33,105 bases of DNA, from the NCBI RefSeq assembly GCF_947581785.1, contig NZ_CANPVO010000050.1, positions 1 through 33,105 of the forward strand, read 5' to 3'. Positions within the stretch are counted from its first letter, which is position 1. Each line of letters begins with the position of its first letter. The translations under genes were made by a program, and so were the position numbers. Source of the stretch: Candidatus Palauibacter polyketidifaciens. GTDB lineage: Bacteria > Gemmatimonadota > Gemmatimonadetes > Palauibacterales > Palauibacteraceae. The notes under the pieces were generated by a model. That model worked only from the letters and a program-made list of their open reading frames with translations, was not told the DNA's origin and did no database searches. This document shows positions 16,847-25,793 of the stretch, piece after piece.

Positions 16847-18904
16847 CTACGTGTCGTCCGACTCTTCCGAGCGCTGGAGCACGAGGAAACCCAGCGGGGG
16901 AAGATCGACCGCGAGCGAGGCGGGACGCCCGTGGCGGGGAACCTCCTCCGCGCGGGCCGGAACCGCGGAGCGTCCGCTCCCCCCGAAATCCGGGTCGCCG
17001 CTGTCCAGCAGGACGCGGTACGGCCCAGCTTCCGGAAGGGCGACCCGATACGCCGGCCGTGCGGTGGCGGAGAAGTTGGCGACCACGACGACGAACCCTT
17101 CCCACGCCGGCCGCCAACGGACGTAGCTCAGCACGCTGCGTCGGGCGTCGTGCACGTCCAGCCACTCGAACCCCTCCGGCGAGTGGCCCAGGGCGTGCAG
17201 CGCGGGTTCGCTCGCGTAGAGACGGTTCAGCGCCCGCACCCAGCGCCGGAGCCCGCGGTGCGCCCGGTGCGCCGGATTCGATGACGCCTCCAGCAGACTC
17301 CAGCCCAGCGCACCGTCCTCATCCCATTCCCGTCGTTCCCCGATCTCCCCTCCCATGAAGAGGAGCTTGGCTCCGGGGTGCGTCCACATGTAGCCGAGGA
17401 GGAGCCGCAGGCCGGCGAACTTCTCCGCTTCCGTCCCCGGCATCTTATCTACGAGAGAACGCTTGAGGTGAACGACTTCATCATGCGACAGCGGAAGAAG
17501 ATGCCTCTCCGTGTGCGCGTAGTGAAGCGAGAACGTGAGGCGCCGGTGCAGGTGCGGCCGCCGCTCGGGCGGAGCGGCCAGTACCCGGAGCGTGTCGTTC
17601 ATCCACCCCATGTTCCACTTGAAGTCGAAGCCGAGCCCGCCCTCAGCCACGGGCGTCGTCACGCCGGGCCACGCGCTGCTCTCCTCCGCGAACAGGAGGA
17701 CGCCCGGAAAGTCGCCGTGGACCATCTCCGAAAGCCCCTTGAGGAAGGCGATCGCGCCGAGGTTCTCCCGTCCCCCGAGTTCGTTCGGCTCCCACTCTCC
17801 CTCGTCACGGGAATAGTCGAGGTGGAGCATCGACGCCACGGCATCGACGCGCAGGCCGTCCACGTGGTGGTGCTCGATCCAGTAGCGCGCGCTCGAGAGG
17901 AGGAAGGAGACGACCTCCGGCCGACCGAAATCGAAGGCGAGCGTGCCCCAATCCGGATGAAGGGCCCGCGATTCCTCCCCCGCCTCGTAGAGGGGGGCGC
18001 CGTCGAACGTCCGCAGGCCGTGGAGGTCGGGGCCGAAGTGGCCCGGCACCCAGTCGAGCACGACCCCCAGCCCCAGGCGGTGGGCCTCGTCCACGAAATG
18101 CGCGAAGTCTTCCGGAGGCCCGTAGCGGGAGGTGGGGGCGAAGTACCCGACGGTCTGGTATCCCCAGCTCCCGTCATACGGGTGTTCCATGACGGGGAGA
18201 AGTTCGATGTGCGTGAAGCCCAGGTCCGCGGCATAGGGCAGCAACTCCCGGGCGAGCGCGCGATACCCCAGCCACGAGCCGTCCGGGCTCCGGCGCCAGG
18301 AACCGGGATGGACTTCGTAGATGGAGATGGGGACGCCGGGTGCCGCGCGTGCGGGGCGAGTCTCGACCCACGCCGCATCCGTCCAGTCGTGCGGGCCGGT
18401 CGACGCAACACGCGACGCGGTGCCCGGCCGGACTTCTGCGGCGCGTCCGAGGGGATCCGCCTTGTCGACCGCGAGAGGGGGCCCGCCCGGGGCGCCGCGC
18501 GTCCCGGATTCCACCTGGAACTTGTACAAGTCTCCGGGACCGACGCCGGGGAGGAAGCGTTCCCACACGCCGGCGTCGCCCACCGGGGTCATGGGATGCG
18601 TCTCTCCGTCCCACGCGTTGAACGAGCCCACGACGCTGACCCGTTCCGCGCGCGGGGCCCATACGGCGAACCGCGTACCCGCCTCCGCGCCGCGCTCGCA
18701 CGGGTGCGCACCGAGGAGATCGTGGAGGGCGGACTCCCGTCCCGCGTGGAACGCCGCGAAGTCGGAGGCCTTCAGAGGGAACGAAGGATCGCGCGCCGGG
18801 GTTTGGAGAGGTCCGGGCGGGCCGCTAGCTTTTTCGTGTTCGATCTGCCACCTCGTCGCGGCGCGTCCCTTCCGGGCCGGGCGCCGTCCCTTGCAGCCAC
18901 ACAT
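16847..18904 (-). CDS. glgB: 1,4-alpha-glucan branching enzyme (GH13)
   Basis: A 685-residue branching enzyme that cuts alpha-1,4-glucan chains and rejoins them by alpha-1,6 bonds. After a basic leader (1-30), a CBM48 domain is visible (RFAVWAPRAERVSVVGSFN, 78-96), then the GH13 barrel with SIYEVHPGSW (194-203) and WGYQTVGYFAPTSRYG (247-262). The catalytic triad is Asp354 (GLRVDAV), Glu407 (LLFAEESS) and Asp475 (LSHDEVVH), with the same spacing as in E. coli GlgB (405/458/526). The C-terminal beta domain ends at 16847. The ATG at 18904 is the first usable start; a GTG at 18964 would run into glgA. It is divergent from glgA with only 20 bp between the start codons. Confidence 0.95.
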   Translation of the reverse strand: MCGCKGRRPARKGRAATRWQIEHEKASGPPGPLQTPARDPSFPLKASDFAAFHAGRESALHDLLGAHPCERGAEAGTRFAVWAPRAERVSVVGSFNAWDGETHPMTPVGDAGVWERFLPGVGPGDLYKFQVESGTRGAPGGPPLAVDKADPLGRAAEVRPGTASRVASTGPHDWTDAAWVETRPARAAPGVPISIYEVHPGSWRRSPDGSWLGYRALARELLPYAADLGFTHIELLPVMEHPYDGSWGYQTVGYFAPTSRYGPPEDFAHFVDEAHRLGLGVVLDWVPGHFGPDLHGLRTFDGAPLYEAGEESRALHPDWGTLAFDFGRPEVVSFLLSSARYWIEHHHVDGLRVDAVASMLHLDYSRDEGEWEPNELGGRENLGAIAFLKGLSEMVHGDFPGVLLFAEESSAWPGVTTPVAEGGLGFDFKWNMGWMNDTLRVLAAPPERRPHLHRRLTFSLHYAHTERHLLPLSHDEVVHLKRSLVDKMPGTEAEKFAGLRLLLGYMWTHPGAKLLFMGGEIGERREWDEDGALGWSLLEASSNPAHRAHRGLRRWVRALNRLYASEPALHALGHSPEGFEWLDVHDARRSVLSYVRWRPAWEGFVVVVANFSATARPAYRVALPEAGPYRVLLDSGDPDFGGSGRSAVPARAEEVPRHGRPASLAVDLPPLGFLVLQRSEESDDT

Positions 18905-18924
18905 TCGCCACTTCGCGACGAAGT

Positions 18925-20445
18925 ATGAGCCGCATGCCTGCAATCGCCAAGCCAGCGCCGACACGACCGCCGGCCGGGGTCAAGCCCCCGGAGGAACTTG
19001 CCGTCGTGCATCTCGTCGCCGAGTACTGGCCGTACGCCCGCACCGGCGGCCTCGCGGAGGCGGTGCGGGGCATCGCGACCTTCCAAGCCGCCCAGGGCAC
19101 CCCTGTCACGGTCTTCATGCCGCTCTACCGATCGGTGCGCGAGGCCTTTCCCGACCTGGAGCCGATTGCGGACAGCTTCCGGGTGCACGTCGGGCGTCGC
19201 GTGGAAGAAGTCCGGATTCTCCAGCATCCCGGCCCGCGCCGGAATCCGCGCGTGCTCTTCGTCGATCATCCCGGGTGCTTCGACCGGGACGGGATCTACG
19301 GGGAAGGCGGGTCCGACTACGGGGACAACCCGTTCCGCTTCGCCCTCTACAACCTCGCGGCGCTCCGGATTCTGCCGGAACTCGCCAACGTGCCGGTCGT
19401 CGTGCACGCGCACGACTGGCATGCGGCCCTCGCCCCCGTCTTCCTGCGAACGCGGTTCGCGGGACGCGAGGCGCACGACCGCATGGCGGCGGTCCTTTCC
19501 ATTCACAACGCCGGCTACCAGGGACTTCAGGGGCCTGAAGTACTCGAGGAGATCGGGCTTCCGCGCGAGCTGTTTCACTGGCGGCTCATGGAATTCCATG
19601 GCCACGTGAACCTGCTCAAGGGGGGTCTCGTATTCGCGGACTACGCGACCACCGTGAGTCCCACGCATGCGCACGAGCTTCGCACCGCCACCGGCGGGTT
19701 CGGGCTCCACGGCTCGTTCATCGAGATGGGCGACCGTTTCCTCGGAATCCTGAACGGAGTCGACCTGGAAGTCTGGAATCCCGAGACGGACGATGAGATC
19801 GCCGCGACGTTCTCGAGTACGGATGTGGCCGGGAAAGCCGTGTGCAAGCGGGCGCTGCAACAGGAGTACTCGCTGACCGAAGCGCCGCGCGAACCGCTGT
19901 ACGGAATGACCGCGCGGCTCGTCGGGCAGAAGGGGCTGGACCTCCTCATCGACGGCGGGCCGCTGGAGCGGGCCGAAGGGCAGTTCATCTTTCTCGGCCA
20001 GGGCGAAGAACGGTACGAAACGGCGCTGCGCGAGTTGGCCGGGCGGCATCCCGACCGCGTCGCCGTGGACACCGAGTTCGCGGAACCCAAGGAGCACCGG
20101 CTCCTGGCGGGAATCGACCTTCTCCTGATGCCGTCGCTCTACGAACCCTGCGGCCTCACGCAGATGCGGGCGCAGCTTTACGGCGTGCTCCCGGTCGCCC
20201 GGCGCGTCGGGGGGCTGGCCGACACGATCGAGGATCAGGTCACGGGCTTCCTGTTCGACGGGTACACGTCGGAAGACCTCGAGATCGCGCTCGGGCGGGC
20301 CGCCGCGCTGTATGCGGGGAGTCCGGAAGCCTGGAACGAGCACGTGGTCCAGGCGATGACCCGCGATTTCGGCTGGGCAACCAGTGCGGGCCGCTATCTG
20401 GACGTGTATCGGCGGGCGCTCGCCGCGCACGCTCCGAGCGACTGA
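18925..20445 (+). CDS. glgA: Glycogen synthase (GT5)
   Basis: A 506-residue GT-B glucosyltransferase that extends alpha-1,4-glucan from ADP-glucose (or a related donor). Landmarks are HLVAEYWPYARTGGLAEAV near residues 29-47, HAHDWHAALAP, SIHNAGYQGLQG, VSPTHAHEL, GILNGVD, the second-domain RLVGQKGLDLL, and PSLYEPCGLTQMRAQLYG with GGLADTI, the nucleotide-sugar site. Oddity: the N-terminal donor motif normally written KxGGL reads RTGGL here, with Arg39 in place of lysine. About 23 residues of Pro/Lys-rich leader precede the fold; a second ATG at 18934 is an alternative start. It heads a plus-strand unit with two GH57 enzymes. Confidence 0.94.
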   Translation: MSRMPAIAKPAPTRPPAGVKPPEELAVVHLVAEYWPYARTGGLAEAVRGIATFQAAQGTPVTVFMPLYRSVREAFPDLEPIADSFRVHVGRRVEEVRILQHPGPRRNPRVLFVDHPGCFDRDGIYGEGGSDYGDNPFRFALYNLAALRILPELANVPVVVHAHDWHAALAPVFLRTRFAGREAHDRMAAVLSIHNAGYQGLQGPEVLEEIGLPRELFHWRLMEFHGHVNLLKGGLVFADYATTVSPTHAHELRTATGGFGLHGSFIEMGDRFLGILNGVDLEVWNPETDDEIAATFSSTDVAGKAVCKRALQQEYSLTEAPREPLYGMTARLVGQKGLDLLIDGGPLERAEGQFIFLGQGEERYETALRELAGRHPDRVAVDTEFAEPKEHRLLAGIDLLLMPSLYEPCGLTQMRAQLYGVLPVARRVGGLADTIEDQVTGFLFDGYTSEDLEIALGRAAALYAGSPEAWNEHVVQAMTRDFGWATSAGRYLDVYRRALAAHAPSD

Positions 20446-20459
20446 ACTGCTCTTCGGCC

Positions 20460-21884
20460 TTGGATCGGACCACGGTTGTCCTTCACGGCCATTTCTACCA
20501 GCCGCCGCGGGAGGACCCGTGGACGGACCGGCTCCGTCGCGAGCCGAGTGCGGCCCCGTTCGAGAACTGGAACGAACGGATCGCCGCGGAATGCTACGAA
20601 CCCCTGGCACGCGCGGGAGCGTTCGACTGGTTGAGCTTCGACCTCGGCCCGACGCTCGCGCGCTGGCTCGAAGGGGAGCGCCCGGACATCCACGAGAGCT
20701 TCGTCCGCGGGGACCGGGCGAGCCGCGAGCGGCTGGGGCACGGCAACGCCGTCGCGCAGCCCTACCACCACATCATCCTGCCGCTCGCCTCCCGCCGCGA
20801 GAAGGAGACGGAGGTGCGCTGGGGGCTGCGGGACTTCGAGCGGCGCTTCGGGCGGCGGGCCGAGGGCATGTGGCTCCCCGAGACGGCCGTCGACGTCGCC
20901 TCGCTCGAGGTCCTGGCGGCGGAGGGCGTGGCCTTCACGATCCTGGCCCCGCACCAGGTCGCGAATGTCCCGGGCGGCGGCGTGGGGCGGGTCCGCCTCG
21001 GCGGGGACCGCGACATTGCGGTCTTCATCTACGACGGCGACCTCTCGCATGGCGTGGCGTTCGGGGCTCTGCTCGACGGCCGTGACGCGTGGTTCGAGGC
21101 GCTGCGGGCGGCCGCGTGCCGCGGAGCTCCCTTCGTGGCGCTGGCAACGGATGGCGAGACGTTCGGACACCACCACGGGGGCGCCGACCGCGCGCTCATG
21201 CAGGTGATCGCCCGCGCCCGCGGGAGCGAAGAAGTGAAGATCGGGAACTTCGCCTCGGCGCTTGCCGCCGCCGGTGACGTGCCGTTCGTGACCCTGGAGG
21301 AGCCGACTTCCTGGAGTTGCGCCCATGGAGTGGAGCGCTGGCGCTCGGAGTGCGGGTGCCGGATGGCGCCTCACCTGGATTCGCGGCAGCACTGGCGAAG
21401 GCCGCTTCGGGAGGCGCTCGAGACGCTCGCCGCCGGACTCGACGAGGCCTTCGCGCTCCTCGCGCCGGGGCGGCTGTCGGAACCCCGGCAGGCGCTGGCG
21501 GCCCTGGGAGACGTCCTCGGCGACCCCTCGGGGCTGGAGGATTTCGCGGCCCGAGCCGCTGGAGGCACCGCGCGCGGGGAACACCGGGACGAAGCGCTAT
21601 CGCTCCTCGAACTCGCCCGCGACCGGGCCGCGATGTTCACCTCGTGTGCCTGGTTCTTCGACGATGTGGCGGGGATCGAGGCCACGCAGGTGCTCGGCTA
21701 CGCCGCGCACGCGCTCGACCGCCTGCGCCGGCTCGCGCCGGAGCGCGCAGGGGCGCTGGAGACCGCCTTCGTCGAGGACCTCGCGAAGGCGCCGGCGAAC
21801 GACGCCGACCTCGGGAACGCGGCGATCGCCTACGAGCGCGAGTTCAAATCGGGCGCCGACGCCCGCGTCCCGGCAGACGCGTGA
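20460..21884 (+). CDS. GH57-type glycoside hydrolase with DUF3536 region (short form)
   Basis: A 474-residue protein with the GH57 (beta/alpha)7 fold: HGHFYQPPREDPW (9-21), Glu141 in GMWLPETAVD as probable nucleophile, and Asp231 in ALATDGETFGHHHGG as probable acid/base. Then follows the DUF3536 signature TSWSCAHGVERWRSECGC (283-300). Members normally run to about 800 residues, while this one ends shortly after WFFDDVAGIEATQVLGY, so the C-terminal part is missing or the subfamily is short. The start is a TTG at 20460, 14 bp after glgA, because no ATG or GTG precedes the conserved segment. The stop overlaps the next GTG. Probably acts on alpha-glucan made by its neighbours. Confidence 0.88.
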   Translation: MDRTTVVLHGHFYQPPREDPWTDRLRREPSAAPFENWNERIAAECYEPLARAGAFDWLSFDLGPTLARWLEGERPDIHESFVRGDRASRERLGHGNAVAQPYHHIILPLASRREKETEVRWGLRDFERRFGRRAEGMWLPETAVDVASLEVLAAEGVAFTILAPHQVANVPGGGVGRVRLGGDRDIAVFIYDGDLSHGVAFGALLDGRDAWFEALRAAACRGAPFVALATDGETFGHHHGGADRALMQVIARARGSEEVKIGNFASALAAAGDVPFVTLEEPTSWSCAHGVERWRSECGCRMAPHLDSRQHWRRPLREALETLAAGLDEAFALLAPGRLSEPRQALAALGDVLGDPSGLEDFAARAAGGTARGEHRDEALSLLELARDRAAMFTSCAWFFDDVAGIEATQVLGYAAHALDRLRRLAPERAGALETAFVEDLAKAPANDADLGNAAIAYEREFKSGADARVPADA

Positions 21885-23872
21885 GCCGGAACCCGCTCCG
21901 TTTTTCATTCGCGATTCACCTCCATCAGCCGGTGGGGAACTTCGACCACGTGTTCGAAGATCACCTGACGGCGGTGTACCGGCCGCTCCTCGACGCGATC
22001 CACCGGCACGCGGCCTACCCTGTCTCGCTTCACCTCTCCGGCCCCCTCCTCGACTGGATCGAGCGCCACGCACCCGACTTCCTCGACGACCTCGGGACGC
22101 GGGCGGCGCACGGCCACATCGAGCTCCTCGCCTCCGGACGCTACGAGCCCATCCTCGCGGCGCTCCCGTCGTTGGACCGGGTGGAACAGGTCGAATGGAT
22201 GCGGGCGGATCTTCGCGGCCGGTTCGGGATCGAGACCAGCGGCCTCTGGCTCACGGAGCGCGTATGGGAACCCGATCTCGCCGCGGATCTGGCGCGCGCG
22301 GGCATCGAATACACGCTCCTCGACGACCGTCATTTCCTCGCCTGCGGACTCGGGCGCGAGGAACTGGACGGCGTCTTCACGACAGAGAGCGGCGGTGAGC
22401 AGATCCGGCTCCTTCCGATCGACGAACGGCTTCGGTACCTGATCCCGTTCCGGCCCGTGGAGGAGATCGTGGACTTCTTCGCCGATCGGCGCCGGGCGGG
22501 ACGCGGTCAACTCGTTCTCGGCGACGACGGCGAGAAATTCGGTGGCTGGCCGGACACCCGCGACTGGGTGCACGGCGGCTGGCTGGACGCGTTCCTCGAA
22601 GCGCTGAACGCGGGCCGCGGGCGGGGCGAACTGGAGTTGGTCACGACCGGCGACGCGGCCTCCGGACCGAGCCGCGGGCTCATCTATCCCGCGGCGGGCG
22701 CATACCGCGAGATGGAGGAATGGACACTCCCACGTCCGGCCGCCCGTCGCCTGGAGCGGCTTGTCGTCACGGCGTCCGGCGGAGAAAGCGACGATCCGCT
22801 GATCCGCGGCGGACACTGGAAGGGATTCCTGCGTCGATACCCCGAGTCGAATCGCATGCACAAGACGGCGCTCCGACTCTCCGCGATCTCGCGGGATCGC
22901 GGAGACGCCGCCCGGACCCGCCGTGCCATCGCGCGGGCGCAGTGCAACGACGCGTATTGGCACGGCGTGTTCGGCGGGGTCTACCTTCCCCACCTGCGCC
23001 GGGCGGTGTGGCGCGAACTCGCCGCGGCCGAACAGCAGCTGCGCGAGGAAGAAGACATCGCGTGCGAGATTCTCGACTTCGACCTGGACGGCCATGACGA
23101 GATCTGGATCCATTCGGCCCGGAGTTCCGTCGTGATCAGCCCCGCACGCGGCGGCGCGACCGAGATTCTCACGGTCTTCCGGGACGGCGTGAACTACGTC
23201 GACGTCCTCTCCCGCCGCCTCGAGGCCTACCACGGGGATCCAACGGAATCCGTCGTGACGAGAGAGAGAGGGGGAAGCGTGGCCCCTCGGGCGCGAAACC
23301 GGAACCATGGCATCGCCTCGGTCCACGACCGCGAATCCGAAGCGCCGATCGCACCCGCGCCGGACCGCGTCCCCCTGGCCCTGCTGCAGGAGGCCGCCCT
23401 CGCACCGCCCAACAGCCCGGACTTGGGGGGATGGTCCGTCATCGTGGATTGGCGGCCCCACCCGTTCCGGCTCGCCGGCGTGCCGGGTCTCGAGCCCGGC
23501 TCCGAGTTCGGCCGGATCCGTCTCCACCTCAAGTCCGAACCGGGTCTTCCCCGCCTCGACAAGACGCTCGACATTCACGGCGATGGCAGAATCGAAGCGA
23601 CGCTCGACTGGAGCGCGGCCGGCCTTCCCGCGGACAGCCGGGTCGTCACCCGCCTGCCGCTCGCGCACCCCATGAGGGTCGAAGCCAGGGCGTCCGGGGG
23701 CGAGTCGCACGAGTCGCGCACACGGATCGTGACGCTGGCCCGGTCCGAACGTGGCTTCGAGGAAATCGACCAGGGGGAACTCGTCGAAGTCGCGTGGCCG
23801 GCCGCGGTCCGACGGGCGCACGTCAGCCTTACACCCGAAGCAGGCTCCGGCGGCGCCGGAGGTCCGCAATGA
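21881..23872 (+). CDS. GH57 alpha-amylase / 4-alpha-glucanotransferase
   Basis: A 663-residue GH57 enzyme. AIHLHQPVGNF (11-21) is the first conserved motif, Glu126 in LWLTERVWEP the nucleophile, and the Asp pair 215/216 in VLGDDGEKFGGWP the acid/base. The catalytic barrel is followed by a helical DUF1925-like part (KGFLRRYPESNRMHKTAL, about 310-327) and a large C-terminal beta-sandwich (DUF1926-like, from about 385). This is the layout of Thermococcus-type 4-alpha-glucanotransferases and alpha-amylases, so it may either hydrolyse or shuffle alpha-1,4-glucan. The GTG start overlaps the upstream TGA (GTGA), and the stop overlaps the next ATG. Hydrolase versus transferase cannot be decided here. 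Confidence 0.92.
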   Translation: MSRNPLRFSFAIHLHQPVGNFDHVFEDHLTAVYRPLLDAIHRHAAYPVSLHLSGPLLDWIERHAPDFLDDLGTRAAHGHIELLASGRYEPILAALPSLDRVEQVEWMRADLRGRFGIETSGLWLTERVWEPDLAADLARAGIEYTLLDDRHFLACGLGREELDGVFTTESGGEQIRLLPIDERLRYLIPFRPVEEIVDFFADRRRAGRGQLVLGDDGEKFGGWPDTRDWVHGGWLDAFLEALNAGRGRGELELVTTGDAASGPSRGLIYPAAGAYREMEEWTLPRPAARRLERLVVTASGGESDDPLIRGGHWKGFLRRYPESNRMHKTALRLSAISRDRGDAARTRRAIARAQCNDAYWHGVFGGVYLPHLRRAVWRELAAAEQQLREEEDIACEILDFDLDGHDEIWIHSARSSVVISPARGGATEILTVFRDGVNYVDVLSRRLEAYHGDPTESVVTRERGGSVAPRARNRNHGIASVHDRESEAPIAPAPDRVPLALLQEAALAPPNSPDLGGWSVIVDWRPHPFRLAGVPGLEPGSEFGRIRLHLKSEPGLPRLDKTLDIHGDGRIEATLDWSAAGLPADSRVVTRLPLAHPMRVEARASGGESHESRTRIVTLARSERGFEEIDQGELVEVAWPAAVRRAHVSLTPEAGSGGAGGPQ

Positions 23873-25254
23873 ACCGGGGGCGGCGGCTCGATCCGCGGTG
23901 GCCCGCCCTCCTGGCCGTCATGGCCGCCGCCTGCGGAGAAGCCGAGACCGTCGCGCCCACCGAGACGGGACCGGCGTCCATCGTCGTCCTCGCGGGCGCG
24001 GATCAGCGCGGAGTTCCCGCGCGCGCGCCGGCCGAAGCCATCACCGTCCGGGTTCTCGACGCCGAGGGACGTCCGGTCGGCGGCAGCACCGTCACCTTCC
24101 AGCCGGATCCCGGCCACGGAAGCGCGGACCCGGCTTCGACCGTCGCGGACGCCGGCGGCGAAGCGGCGACGACGTGGACTCTCGGGGCCACTCCGGGGCC
24201 CCAGCGCCTCGCCGTTTCGGCCGGCCGGGCCGGCGCCACGGTTCGCGCCGAGGCGATCGACCTCGATGCCGAACTCGATGCGCTGTTCGCTCCCCCCTCG
24301 GCGGCGGAGATCGAAGCGGTGCGAGTCGACTGGGCACAACGTGACATTTCGGCGGCCGAGGTCTCGGTCGAACTGACCGAGGAGCTGATGCTCGGCGAGT
24401 CGACCGCTACGCTGCGGATCGTCTCCCACGTCGTGGCGGGCGCCCGCCACTTCGGCGCCATCATCGTGCCGGACGGCGCGGCTCCCGAGACGCTGCCGCT
24501 GCTCATGTACTCCCACGGCGGCGACAACGGGGTATCGGTCGACGACATCGAGATCGTCACGCTGGCCCTTGGAGAGTTGAGCCGCCGCTTCGTCTACGTG
24601 ATTCCCTCGTTCCGCAGCGAGCCCCTCCGATACGAGGGCCGGAGTTGGGTGTCGGAGGGTCCCTCGGGTCACTGGGACTACGACGTCGACGACGCGCTCG
24701 CGCTCGCGAACGTCGCGTTCGAGACGACGCCGGAAGCCAGTCCCGACGCCATCCACATTATCGGCGGCAGTCGGGGTGCCGGTGTCGCCCTTCTCGCGGG
24801 AGCGCGCGATGAGCGGGTGGAGCGCATCGTGGCGTTCTTCGGGCCGACGGACTTCTTCGATGACTGGATCAGGGTCATCGCCTGGAAGACTGCGCTCGAC
24901 GGCCCCTGGGACCTGCCCGGCCTCATCCACCTCGACTCCACCGTCGTCCAGCCACTCGTCCGGGGCACGCTGTCCTCCCCCGAGGCGCGCCTCGAACTCG
25001 TGCGTCGGTCTTCCGTCCTCTTCGCCGCCGATCTTCCCGCCGTCCAGGTGCATCACGGCACGGCGGACTTCGTCGTGCCCGTGAGCCAGGCGGAGTCGCT
25101 GATGCGGACAATGACGGCTCTGGGCCGCACGTCTCACGACTTCGAGGCGTTCATCTACGAGGGAGGCGGGCACGATTTCCTCGCTCTGCCCGGAGCCATC
25201 CCCCGCGCGGTCGAGTTCATGTCGGAGGTACTGCAGCCGAAAGGAAACCCGTAG
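23869..25254 (+). CDS. Predicted lipoprotein alpha/beta-hydrolase with Ig-like domain
   Basis: A 461-residue exported protein. Residues 1-22 look like a lipoprotein signal peptide (basic start, hydrophobic PALLAVMAAA, Cys22 as lipidation site; the lipobox is weak, with Ala at -3). Residues about 35-128 form a Big-1-like Ig-fold domain (VRVLDAEGRPVGGSTVTFQP). The hydrolase domain follows, with MYSHGGDNG (213-221), Ser301 in IGGSRGAG, Asp400 in HHGTADFVVP and His435 in GGGHDF. It resembles prolyl-oligopeptidase-like or dienelactone-hydrolase-like esterases. The ATG overlaps the amylase stop (ATGA). The link with glycogen genes may be incidental. It is followed 2 bp later by the DinB gene. Confidence 0.87.
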   Translation: MNRGRRLDPRWPALLAVMAAACGEAETVAPTETGPASIVVLAGADQRGVPARAPAEAITVRVLDAEGRPVGGSTVTFQPDPGHGSADPASTVADAGGEAATTWTLGATPGPQRLAVSAGRAGATVRAEAIDLDAELDALFAPPSAAEIEAVRVDWAQRDISAAEVSVELTEELMLGESTATLRIVSHVVAGARHFGAIIVPDGAAPETLPLLMYSHGGDNGVSVDDIEIVTLALGELSRRFVYVIPSFRSEPLRYEGRSWVSEGPSGHWDYDVDDALALANVAFETTPEASPDAIHIIGGSRGAGVALLAGARDERVERIVAFFGPTDFFDDWIRVIAWKTALDGPWDLPGLIHLDSTVVQPLVRGTLSSPEARLELVRRSSVLFAADLPAVQVHHGTADFVVPVSQAESLMRTMTALGRTSHDFEAFIYEGGGHDFLALPGAIPRAVEFMSEVLQPKGNP

Positions 25255-25256
25255 CC

Positions 25257-25754
25257 ATGAGAACCCGGATCGCCCACACCATCGAGATCTTCGAAGCCGC
25301 GCGCAGACCTCTCTTCACCGTGCTCGACGGGATCTCGCGCGAGGACCTCGACTGGCAGCCCGCGGAGGGGATGCGCGGGATCGGGAAAATCTGTCGCCAC
25401 ATGTACCGCGTGGATGTCTGGTTCCTGAAACAACTCGGCATCACGCCCGTGATCGAAGAAGATGGTCCGGGTCCGGCCGAGGAGATCGCGGCGCGCATGA
25501 AAACGATTCAGGATCAGATCGTATCCGAAGTGGAGGCGTGCGGGAGCGACGCGGATCTCGTCGCCGAGCGTACATCTCCGGACGGAAAGATGACCCTGAG
25601 GCTGGGGGCCACCGTCCTCCATATCGCCCAGCATTATCTCTACCACCTGGCGCAGATCACGTACCTGCGCCGCATCCGCGACCGGGCATGGTCCGTGCCG
25701 CTGGACGAGTGGGAGACGGCCACCCACATCATCGAGGACCGGATTCTGGAGTAG
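25257..25754 (+). CDS. DinB-family four-helix protein
   Basis: A 165-residue DinB/YfiT-like four-helix bundle. The three metal-ligand positions are visible: His48 in ICRHMYRVDVWFL, then His126 and His130 in LHIAQHYLYHLAQITYLRR. Members bind a divalent metal and often act as thiol-dependent (glutathione, bacillithiol or mycothiol) transferases; many have no known activity. The gene begins 2 bp after the lipoprotein-hydrolase stop and is probably co-transcribed with it. A 39-bp gap with a ribosome site separates it from the next operon. Specific activity is unknown. Confidence 0.88.
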   Translation: MRTRIAHTIEIFEAARRPLFTVLDGISREDLDWQPAEGMRGIGKICRHMYRVDVWFLKQLGITPVIEEDGPGPAEEIAARMKTIQDQIVSEVEACGSDADLVAERTSPDGKMTLRLGATVLHIAQHYLYHLAQITYLRRIRDRAWSVPLDEWETATHIIEDRILE

Positions 25755-25793
25755 CCGGGATCCGATCCACCGACCCCGAACGGAGAGGCCGGG

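Noticed and set aside
17378..18928. Long plus-strand frame opposite glgB
   Set aside because: The branching enzyme on the minus strand has all catalytic residues; this frame has none.
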